DNA of 64,000 nt from Amblyornis subalaris (taxonomy: Eukaryota; Chordata; Aves; Passeriformes; Ptilonorhynchidae), in the NCBI GenBank assembly GCA_018881555.1, contig JACAXG010000068.1:3500198-3564197 (forward strand). The letters run 5' to 3'. A program made the translations under genes and the position numbers. Below the pieces are notes generated by a model. That model did not search any database and was not told the DNA's origin. It saw only the letters and a program-made list of their open reading frames with translations. Below, one piece after another: positions 60,101 through 64,000 of this stretch (its first letter is position 1; each line of letters opens with the position of its first letter).

Positions 60101-63100
60101 GCAGCTCTCCCGCATCTACCCCAAGGGCCAGCGCCTCGACTCCTCCAACTACGACCCCCTGCCCATGTGGATCTGTGGCAGCCAGCTCGTGGCACTCAAC
60201 TTCCAGACCCCAGGTGGGGACAGCGGGCAGGGAGGGTGGGCAGGTGTCTGGGGTACCCTGCACCTCTGAGCCACCAGCTGAACCCCTGCTGCTGGCAAAC
60301 AGGGATCTGGGAGGGGCTCTGGGTCTCGGAGGGGCTCTGCAGGCAATGAGGCCTGGGGAAATGTGCTCCAGAGGGCTGGATTGACCCAAGAGCTGGACCG
60401 AGGCAGGGGGTGTGCCATGAGAACAAGATGAAATGGAGAGGACGCAGGGAGTTCCCCCAGGTCCCTGGTGACAAGCAAGGAAGGTGCCAAAGGGGACGGT
60501 GCAGCCCCAGCCATGGAACACCAGCTGGTTGCAGGGTCGGACACTGGCTGGTTGCATGGTCTGAGTCCAGCTGGCTGCTCTTGCCTTTCCCCAGCTTCCA
60601 TTCCCGCTCCTGCCGTGCAGTCCAGCCTTCCTCTTTCTCTGGCCCTTGCCAAACCCTGCTGTGAGCCTGTTCAGCTCACCAACACACTAGCAAATGACCT
60701 GCCTCTTTTTTCCTGCTGGCTCTTTCATTCCTTTTGTGAATTCAAGCATCTCACAGGGCGGTTTGGCAAACNCTAGAGTCAGCACAAGGAAAGCTGAAAA
60801 GAGCGAGAGGGAAAGAGGGAGGTGACCCACGGAGCACTGGGTAGTTGGGCAGATCGTGCATGAGAGTCACCTCATGGCCCCAACACGTGCACAGGCTGCA
60901 GTGAGGCCATGGAGCACAGGGGTGAGCCAGGTCCCCTTGCCAAGGCCTTCCTGTGAGGCACCAATAATCCAGGTGATCCAGCTTGTGGAAAGGGCACAGG
61001 GTCTCCTTCATCTCCTCCATCTCCTGCCTGTGCCTTCCAGACAAGCCCATGCAGATGAATCAGGCCTTATTCATGTCCAGTGGCCAGTGTGGGTATGTCC
61101 TGCAGCCAACCAACATGAGGGACGACATCTTTGACCCCTTTGACAAGAGCACATTGCGGAGCACTGAACCACTCTCCATCTCCATTGAGGTCAGTNCCTC
61201 CTCCTGCTGCGGGGAATGCAGGGTCAGATGCAGGTGGTTATACCAGATTTGGGGTGAGAGGATGGTTTTTCTGGATTCCTGGGTCTGCCTGCAGCAGCTG
61301 CTCCTCCCCAACCCCTCGTCCCCTGCCCAAGGGCTGTCCTGCAGCACAGGCTTGGAGAGCACTCGCTGAAGAGGGGCACCCATGGATGCTGCTGAGGGTG
61401 CTTGGAGAGGAGCAGCAGGAGCATCCCTGGATGCTCCCCCCGGTACCCCTCCTGTCCAGGGCCCAGTGCCGGCAGGTGGCATCCACGAGCCGCAGAGGTG
61501 CCATCCCTGTCCCCAGAGCCTGGCCGGGAATGCCGAGCGCATCCACGGGATAACACAAGAGCTGNGCCTTGTCCCCTCCTTGTCACTCAATTGCTCCAGG
61601 CTCAATGTTTTCATTTCTCCTTGCTTGTAGCCCCTCTTGGGGAGATGCTCGAGGTCAGAGCAGACTATTCAGCCCATTTCCATGTTGTGCTGCTGGTGAT
61701 GATAAGAGAAGGGNGGGCTGAGGGCGAGGGGTGCCAGAGGATGGGCTGTGGATGCTCATTGAATCTTTTTCTTCCTGGGTGGTGGGACTGAGGCTGGACC
61801 ATTCCTGTGTCAGCTCTCAGATCTGCACANCAGAGGCTCTGCAGGGGTATGGGACAGCTCGGCAGGCAAAGCTGCTGGAGGGCTGTGCCAAACCAGGTGA
61901 CTCTCATGTTTGGACCAGTGGGGCCCAGTAGTCTGTACAGGCATCCCTAATGGTCTTGAAAAGAAAGCTGTGGGTCAACATTCTCCTTTGTCAGTCTCTT
62001 TGGCTCATGCAGACCGTGGGGAGGATGCAGTGGAGATTCTGCCTTTAGGTGCTCACAGGTTTCCTCTCAGGCCACCTCTGTTTCAGAGTGATCCTCCTAA
62101 GAAAGCNACAGCCTTTCTCCACGAGGACACCCCATCATGTACCATTTGTGCCATTGACTCCATATGGGTCCACTGTCTCCCTAAAAATTCCCTGCCCCAT
62201 CTGTTTTCCAAGCTCGTCCTGCACCTCAGGGTGCAGCTGCAACCATCAGGTGTCGAGAGGTACTGTGCCCACAGCCAGTCACTGTCGCCTTTAAGAGACT
62301 GGCTCAGCCTCTCGTCCTCTGGCAAAGCTGCCCGCTGTCCCCACCAAAGCCAGCTTTCACGGATGGAGAAGCCATCTCGAGCCCAGCATGACTCAAAGCA
62401 CATGATCCAGTGCTGGCAGCAGGTCCTTCCCNTGCAGCAGCAGCGTGCCGGCAGCACGCTGGAGCGACATATGGCCACGGGCAAGGGGGAGCCGGGATGG
62501 CTCTCTCCTGCGAGGAAGCAGGTTGTCATTTGGGTTGAGCACAGACTGTGCTGCAAACACGAGGCAGAGCAGTGGTGGAGAGCAGCTCCTTTTTGTCCTC
62601 GCACCGAGGCAGGAGGGATGAGAAGTTTGGGCAGAGGAGAGGGTGTCCGGTGTGGAGCTCCACACAGGGAGCGGCGCTCGGCTGGGAGCCCAGCTCCAGC
62701 TCGGCAGGCTGGGGGAGGGATGCTGTGGCCCAGGCCTGGCTGTGCAGGCGGCAGGCAGGAACCTGGGGCAGTTCAGCTGCTTTTTTTTCATGGCTTACAA
62801 GTCAAACTGGTGATCAGAAACACCATAGCAGCTTCCAGGGGTGGGAGCTGTTTCTCTCTGAGATGCTGGGCTGGGCTGGCTGTCAGCATCGCTTCTCTCT
62901 CCAATTAGCAGAGCCAGGGTGATTTATTTGGAAAGAAAATGTCTTGGTGTGCAAATACATTTTTTTCCCTTTGTTTCCGTCTCTTACCAAGTCTCTCCTG
63001 CTCTCTGCCCAGGTCCTGGGGGCCCGGCACCTTCCCAAAAATGGGAGGGGAATCGTTTGTCCTTTCGTGGAGGTGGAGGTGTCCGGCGCCGAGTATGACA

Positions 63101-64000
63101 ACGCCAAGCAGAAAACAGAGATTGTGGGTGAGTGGGTTGGTGAAGGGAAGGGAGGGGGATGCACCAGCACTCCTGATCCTGGTGTGAGCCATGGGCTGTG
63201 CAGCAAAGCCTGGCCCGGAGCTGGGAGCTGCCCTCGTGCTCTCCTGAGCTCAGCATCAGNTGTGGGGGTCAGGGGGGCTCAGCACGGGCTGCCCACTGAC
63301 AGCTGTGTTTTGTGAGCAGCTGACAANGGCCTGAACCCTCTCTGGACCCCGAAGCAGTTCCACTTTCAGGTCAGCAACCCTGACTTTGCCTTCCTCCGCT
63401 TCGTGGTGTATGAGGAGGACATGTTCAGTGATGAGAACTTCCTGGCTCAGGCCACCTTCCTGGTGAAAGGCTTGAAGACAGGTAAAGCCCTTGGGGAAGC
63501 AGGGAGGGGGTCACGGTGGTCCTCACCAGTTTGCATCGTTAACCAGGGAGATGCTGAGTTTCATGGGAGCATGGTGTTGGGCCCCAGGCTGGCTCAGTCC
63601 CTCTGACAGGTCACATCCCCTGCCAGATAAAGGAAGGCAGAAGCCATTTGCTAACAGCCCTTGTGGCCAACTGCCACTTGAGGGGAATTTGGGGAGGTGG
63701 AGAATCATGGAATTATAGAATGGTTTGGATTAGAAGGGACCCTAAAGACATCTCATTTTGGTCCCCGACCATGGGCAGGGACACCTTCCACTAGACCCAG
63801 TTGACTTGGTCTTGAACACTTCAGGGATGGGACAGCCGCACCTTCTCTTGGCACAAGAAGGGTCTTCTGNGAGAAGGACCTCCTTGAGTTCTGTGCCAGG
63901 GCCCAGGGCCTGTGCTGTTAGTTACACCAGGGCTCTCTCTGCCTTAGGTTTCCGAGCTGTTCCCCTGAAGAACAACTACAGTGAGAACCTGGAGCTGGCT
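23901..64000 (+). CDS. PLCG1: PLCG1, phospholipase C gamma 1 (exons 1-30, 3' end outside window)
   Basis: Receptor- and immune-receptor-coupled phosphoinositide phospholipase that cleaves PIP2 into IP3 and diacylglycerol at the plasma membrane. Thirty exons join in frame to 1194 codons. Approximate layout: PH 20-130, EF-hands 140-300, X box 311-455, first half of split PH 480-515, nSH2 541-648, cSH2 659-747, SH3 782-842, second half of split PH to about 925, Y box 944-1061, C2 1062-1185. Catalytic His326 and His371 (human 335 and 380) are at 52012-52014 and 53267-53269. SH2 phosphotyrosine-binding Arg577 and Arg685 are at 55761-55763 and 56791-56793. Activating Tyr774 (human 783) is at 57658-57660. 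Nearly all splice sites are good GT-AG. The C-terminal tail with its tyrosine site is beyond the window. Identification rests on very close match to remembered mammalian PLCG1. Confidence 0.98.
24128..24147 (+). promoter_or_regulatory. PLCG1: G-quadruplex motif just inside PLCG1 intron 1
   Basis: Four G runs of 3, 4, 3 and 4 bases with loops of 2, 1 and 3 nt (GGGCAGGGGCGGGAGAGGGG) on the coding strand, 26 nt past the exon 1 donor. A further G8 run precedes it at about 24108. This satisfies the standard G4 pattern; function is inferred only. Confidence 0.6.
27685..27806 (+). mobile_element. CR1 LINE 3' tail in PLCG1 intron 1, sense
   Basis: Carries the CR1 3' end in sense orientation: GTGTGGCACTTGGGGACATG, then GCAGTGCTGGGTCAATGG and TTTTCCAACCCTAATGATT near the terminus. 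5' truncated. It is the inverted partner of the copy at 48275-48504. Confidence 0.85.
28327..28359. repeat. A21 run followed by T10
   Basis: Twenty-one A residues (28327-28347), GA, then ten T residues (28350-28359). It could be the remnant tail of a retroposed sequence, but no parent is recognisable upstream. It also marks the start of an AT-rich island. Confidence 0.8.
28330..29000. promoter_or_regulatory. AT-rich island in PLCG1 intron 1, candidate conserved noncoding element
   Basis: About 670 bp distinctly AT-rich inside GC-rich surroundings. It contains several homeodomain-like cores (TTAATTA, GCTAATCAA, GTTAATCAC, CTAATCCC) and no transposon signature. Such composition is typical of developmental enhancers, but conservation cannot be judged from one sequence. 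Confidence 0.3.
37980..38340. promoter_or_regulatory. CpG-rich block in PLCG1 intron 1
   Basis: About 360 bp with roughly thirty CpGs by eye, including a dense CACCGGCGGAGCCGCGGCGC core near 38240. It is flanked by CpG-poor sequence. Candidates are an internal alternative promoter, an antisense promoter or an unmethylated enhancer. No first exon with a PLCG1-compatible splice is evident. Confidence 0.3.
38866..38885. repeat. T20 homopolymer
   Basis: Twenty consecutive T residues, preceded by a T8 run at 38856-38863. Intronic, with no attached element recognised. Confidence 0.85.
40968..41062 (-). mobile_element. CR1 LINE 3'-tail fragment in PLCG1 intron 1
   Basis: Left end ATTCATAGAATGTCCTGAGC followed by GGAAGGGACCCACAAGGATC and CAAGTCCAACTCCTGGCTCT is the antisense of a CR1 terminus, of a subfamily different from the 27.7 kb copy. 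The match fades after about 41060. Confidence 0.8.
41537..41549. repeat. T13 homopolymer
   Basis: Thirteen T residues about 400 nt upstream of PLCG1 exon 2. Confidence 0.75.
41957..42109 (+). CDS. PLCG1: PLCG1 exon 2 (residues 68-118)
   Basis: Acceptor TCTCTTAG; 153 bp. PH-domain segment [20 protein letters not shown], then [17 protein letters not shown]. Donor GTAAAG. It is separated from exon 1 by a 17.9 kb intron. Confidence 0.97.
42472..42565 (+). CDS. PLCG1: PLCG1 exon 3 (residues 119-150)
   Basis: Acceptor TTCCACAG; 94 bp. Last helix of the N-terminal PH domain, [20 protein letters not shown], and then TPLQIE. Donor GTGAAG. Confidence 0.97.
43093..43140 (+). CDS. PLCG1: PLCG1 exon 4 (residues 150-166)
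   Basis: Short 48 bp exon after acceptor TGCCTAG, reading [16 protein letters not shown], the entry to the EF-hand region. Donor GTAAGG. Confidence 0.96.
44430..44980. promoter_or_regulatory. AT-rich island in PLCG1 intron 4, candidate conserved noncoding element
   Basis: A 550 bp island of AT-rich complex sequence with homeobox-like cores (CTTAATTAGG, near 44711) and TTTAGAATTAAGGCA near 44640, surrounded by GC-rich intron. Composition alone suggests a regulatory element or an old decayed repeat. Confidence 0.25.
44998..45019. repeat. T15A7 palindromic homopolymer pair
   Basis: Fifteen T residues directly followed by seven A residues, able to form a small hairpin. It lies at the 3' edge of the AT-rich island in intron 4. 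Confidence 0.8.
47525..47609 (+). CDS. PLCG1: PLCG1 exon 5 (residues 166-194)
   Basis: Acceptor GAGCCAG; 85 bp. EF-hand segment [20 protein letters not shown] then RFLRERLT. Donor GTGAGT. Confidence 0.97.
48275..48504 (-). mobile_element. CR1 LINE 3' tail in PLCG1 intron 5, antisense
   Basis: About 230 bp with the antisense CR1 terminus (AAGGTTGGAAAAGCCCTCTA, GTCCAACCATTACCCAGCAC) and internal landmarks CCAATCTAAACCTCCCTTGG and GAGGCCATTGTGC. It is the same subfamily as the sense copy at 27.7 kb; the reverse complement of its first 105 bp matches that copy at about 85% by eye. Confidence 0.9.
48654..48737 (+). CDS. PLCG1: PLCG1 exon 6 (residues 195-222)
   Basis: Acceptor TTTCCAG; 84 bp, phase 0 on both sides. 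EF-hand segment [20 protein letters not shown] then LMFSAQKT. Donor GTAAGA. A CR1 copy lies just upstream at 48275-48504. Confidence 0.97.
48909..48931 (+). CDS. PLCG1: PLCG1 exon 7, 23-nt microexon (residues 223-230)
   Basis: Acceptor TTTTGCAG is clear and the exon reads MDVPFLE plus two bases, matching mammalian MDLPFLE. The only frame-compatible donor is GTGGAT at 48932, which is weak at +4 and +5. Joining to exon 8 gives [14 protein letters not shown], four residues shorter than the remembered mammalian sequence. The exon start is certain; the end is inferred. Confidence 0.8.
50021..50093 (+). CDS. PLCG1: PLCG1 exon 8 (residues 230-254)
   Basis: Acceptor is a long CT tract ending TTGTCAG; 73 bp reading [20 protein letters not shown] then LEYQR, in the EF-hand region. 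Donor GTGAGC. The N-terminal part is where the bird sequence is shorter than mammals. Confidence 0.9.
51067..51168 (+). CDS. PLCG1: PLCG1 exon 9 (residues 255-288)
   Basis: Acceptor CTTTGCAG; 102 bp, phase 0 on both sides. Reads [20 protein letters not shown] and then [12 protein letters not shown]. Donor GTAAGA. Confidence 0.97.
51901..52019 (+). CDS. PLCG1: PLCG1 exon 10 with catalytic His326 (residues 289-328)
   Basis: Acceptor CTGAGCAG; 119 bp. [19 protein letters not shown] leads into the X box motif [14 protein letters not shown]. The His at 52012-52014 corresponds to human His335, a general acid/base of catalysis. Donor GTAAGG. Confidence 0.97.
52809..52894 (+). CDS. PLCG1: PLCG1 exon 11, X box (residues 328-357)
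   Basis: Reads [20 protein letters not shown] then RMGCRCIE, the X-box core. The acceptor GGAAG has a purine before AAG and a modest pyrimidine tract, but the frame and match fix it. Donor GTGAGT; 86 bp. Confidence 0.96.
53226..53346 (+). CDS. PLCG1: PLCG1 exon 12 with catalytic His371 (residues 357-397)
   Basis: Acceptor TTTCAG; 121 bp. [20 protein letters not shown] with the His at 53267-53269 equal to human His380. It continues to [15 protein letters not shown]. Donor GTGAGT; the split codon resolves to Asp where mammals have Glu. Confidence 0.97.
53737..53905 (+). CDS. PLCG1: PLCG1 exon 13, X box end (residues 397-453)
   Basis: Acceptor CTCCCAG; 169 bp. [20 protein letters not shown] through [16 protein letters not shown]. 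The N at 53824 is the third base of a GAN codon (Asp or Glu). Donor GTGAAC. Confidence 0.97.
54348..54470 (+). CDS. PLCG1: PLCG1 exon 14 (residues 454-494)
   Basis: Acceptor CCTACAG; 123 bp, phase 0 on both sides. [20 protein letters not shown] and [18 protein letters not shown], the start of the split PH domain in the X-Y linker. The N at 54389 is a silent third base of Pro. Donor GTATGT. Confidence 0.97.
55290..55391 (+). CDS. PLCG1: PLCG1 exon 15, first half of split PH (residues 495-528)
   Basis: Acceptor CTTGCAG; 102 bp, phase 0 on both sides. [20 protein letters not shown] followed by the acidic [13 protein letters not shown]. Donor GTGAGG. Confidence 0.97.
55617..55804 (+). CDS. PLCG1: PLCG1 exon 16, nSH2 start (residues 529-591)
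   Basis: Acceptor TGCCAG; 188 bp. nSH2 beginning [20 protein letters not shown] with the phosphotyrosine-binding motif GSFLVRES; its Arg at 55761-55763 equals human Arg586. Donor GTGAGG. Confidence 0.98.
56064..56102. repeat. Pyrimidine repeat (CCCTCCCTTCCT)n before PLCG1 exon 17
   Basis: About 39 nt almost purely C and T in repeated CCCTCCCTTCCTC units. It doubles as the polypyrimidine tract of the exon 17 acceptor. Confidence 0.8.
56105..56305 (+). CDS. PLCG1: PLCG1 exon 17, nSH2 end (residues 591-658)
   Basis: Acceptor is a long C/T tract (CCTCCCTTCCTCCCCAG); 201 bp. [20 protein letters not shown] through [17 protein letters not shown], ending TNAHESKE. Donor GTGAGC. Confidence 0.98.
56712..56831 (+). 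CDS. PLCG1: PLCG1 exon 18, cSH2 start (residues 659-698)
   Basis: Acceptor CCCGGAAG is purine-ended but the frame is fixed by [20 protein letters not shown]. The Arg in [10 protein letters not shown] at 56791-56793 is the cSH2 phosphotyrosine binder, which holds the enzyme autoinhibited until Tyr774 is phosphorylated (family knowledge). Donor GTGGGT. Confidence 0.97.
57127..57307 (+). CDS. PLCG1: PLCG1 exon 19, cSH2 end (residues 698-758)
   Basis: Acceptor CCTCCAG; 181 bp. [39 protein letters not shown] and then [15 protein letters not shown]. Donor GTGAGT. Confidence 0.98.
57613..57690 (+). CDS. PLCG1: PLCG1 exon 20 with activating Tyr774 (residues 759-784)
   Basis: Acceptor TCCGCAG; 78 bp, phase 0 on both sides. 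[20 protein letters not shown] carries three tyrosines equal to human 771, 775 and 783. The last, at 57658-57660, is the key kinase site. Human Asn779 is His here. Donor GTACAC. Confidence 0.97.
58144..58247 (+). CDS. PLCG1: PLCG1 exon 21, SH3 start (residues 785-819)
   Basis: Acceptor GTTGCAG; 104 bp. [19 protein letters not shown] then [12 protein letters not shown], with the typical ALFDY SH3 signature. Donor GTGAGT splits the first Trp of the WW pair. Confidence 0.98.
58494..58590 (+). CDS. PLCG1: PLCG1 exon 22, SH3 end (residues 819-851)
   Basis: Acceptor CTTCCAG; 97 bp. [20 protein letters not shown] completes the SH3 fold (WFPSNYV). It then reads a diverged [12 protein letters not shown]. 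Donor GTGAGT. Confidence 0.98.
58697..58766 (+). CDS. PLCG1: PLCG1 exon 23 (residues 852-875), NAGNAG acceptor
   Basis: Preceded by a 106 bp intron, the shortest in the gene here. The acceptor is CAGCAG, so the first codon (Gln) may or may not be included. It reads [20 protein letters not shown] and then CQI. Donor GTGAGT. Confidence 0.95.
59008..59165 (+). CDS. PLCG1: PLCG1 exon 24, second half of split PH (residues 875-927)
   Basis: Acceptor CACACAG; 158 bp. [20 protein letters not shown] through [19 protein letters not shown] to TADAR, the half that completes the split PH domain. Donor GTGAGT. Confidence 0.97.
59448..59544 (+). CDS. PLCG1: PLCG1 exon 25, Y box start (residues 928-960)
   Basis: Acceptor TTGGCAG; 97 bp. 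[20 protein letters not shown] then [12 protein letters not shown] opens the Y half of the catalytic barrel. Donor GTGAGC. Confidence 0.97.
59989..60213 (+). CDS. PLCG1: PLCG1 exon 26, Y box (residues 960-1035)
   Basis: Acceptor CTCCCAG; 225 bp, the longest PLCG1 exon in the window. [40 protein letters not shown] and [17 protein letters not shown] are Y-box signatures. Donor GTGGGG. Confidence 0.98.
61041..61189 (+). CDS. PLCG1: PLCG1 exon 27, Y box end to C2 (residues 1035-1084)
   Basis: Acceptor CTTCCAG; 149 bp. [20 protein letters not shown] then [16 protein letters not shown], ending LSISIE where the C2 domain begins. Donor GTCAGT. Confidence 0.97.
61190..63012 (+). other. PLCG1: PLCG1 intron 27, 1.8 kb
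   Basis: Much longer than the neighbouring introns. A + strand frame is open from 61910 to 62908 (332 codons, two of them ambiguous), but the predicted protein has no recognisable domain. No CR1 tail is seen. Confidence 0.75.
63013..63127 (+). CDS. PLCG1: PLCG1 exon 28, C2 domain (residues 1085-1123)
   Basis: Acceptor TGCCCAG; 115 bp. [20 protein letters not shown] and then [15 protein letters not shown]. Donor GTGAGT. Confidence 0.97.
63320..63481 (+). CDS. PLCG1: PLCG1 exon 29, C2 domain (residues 1123-1177)
   Basis: Acceptor TGAGCAG; 162 bp. [20 protein letters not shown] through [20 protein letters not shown]. The N at 63327 is the third base of the codon that is Asn in mammals. Donor GTAAAG. 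Confidence 0.97.
63701..63910 (-). mobile_element. CR1 LINE 3' tail in PLCG1 intron 29, antisense
   Basis: Begins with the CR1 terminal repeat region in antisense (AATTATAGAATGGTTTGGAT, AGAAGGGACCCTAAAGACAT), then CCATGGGCAGGGACACCTTC and CTTGAACACTTCAGGGATGG. It makes up nearly half of the 466 bp intron and ends about 40 nt before the exon 30 acceptor. Confidence 0.9.
63948..64000 (+). CDS. PLCG1: PLCG1 exon 30, partial (residues 1177-1194)
   Basis: Acceptor GCCTTAG; reads [17 protein letters not shown] to the last base of the window. The exon continues beyond it. The C-terminal tail is therefore missing here by truncation of the window, not of the gene. Confidence 0.95.

Larger units (their letters stand above)
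52895..61040 (+). other. PLCG1: PLCG1 introns 11-26 (interspersed with exons)
   Basis: Short introns, mostly 106-830 bp, all GT-AG. The 54471-55289 intron (819 bp) is AT-richer in its second half. Nothing coding or repetitive is recognised in them. Confidence 0.8.

Noticed and set aside
1..64000. Search for tRNA, rRNA, snoRNA, CRISPR, operon-like or phage features
   Set aside because: Nothing fitting these classes was seen. The window is ordinary spliced vertebrate sequence.

Overview
The window is vertebrate nuclear DNA, almost certainly from a bird. The coding sequence is split by GT-AG introns. Several short 5'-truncated CR1 LINE tails of the avian type are present, introns are compact, and the protein sequences are very close to the mammalian orthologues. 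Roughly 115 isolated N bases are scattered through it (hand count). In the exons these Ns preserve the reading frame, so they stand for ambiguous or heterozygous bases rather than gaps.

Two protein genes lie head to tail on the + strand. Positions 1-19,205 hold the 3' part of TOP1 (DNA topoisomerase I). It has 13 coding exons from 3301 to 17902, equivalent to human residues 206-765 (560 codons), then a roughly 1.3 kb 3'UTR ending at a strong poly(A) site near 19.2 kb. All five catalytic residues (Arg488, Lys532, Arg590, His632 and nucleophile Tyr723, human numbering) are intact. The N-terminal domain exons lie upstream of the window.

Positions 19.2-23.9 kb are intergenic. Base composition shifts there from AT-rich to GC-rich. 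The stretch contains a CpG-rich block, a short microsatellite and a CR1 fragment, and ends in the CpG-island promoter of PLCG1.

Positions 23,901-64,000 hold PLCG1 (phospholipase C gamma 1). Thirty coding exons (1194 codons) run from the start codon to a point inside the C2-domain tail; the last exons are beyond the window. Intron 1 is 17.9 kb and exons 2-30 are crowded into 22 kb. The order is PH, EF-hands, catalytic X box, split PH (first half), two SH2 domains, the regulatory tyrosine segment, SH3, split PH (second half), catalytic Y box, C2.

The two genes are neighbours in mammals too, so this is conserved synteny, not an operon. TOP1 relaxes DNA supercoils in the nucleus. PLCG1 hydrolyses PIP2 downstream of receptor tyrosine kinases at the plasma membrane. 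They have no known functional link. I see no previously undescribed gene system. The points most worth checking are an inverted CR1 pair flanking PLCG1 exons 2-5, a 23-nt PLCG1 microexon with a weak donor and a four-residue contraction, a NAGNAG acceptor at exon 23, a G-quadruplex motif just inside intron 1, and several blocks that stand out in composition inside large introns.
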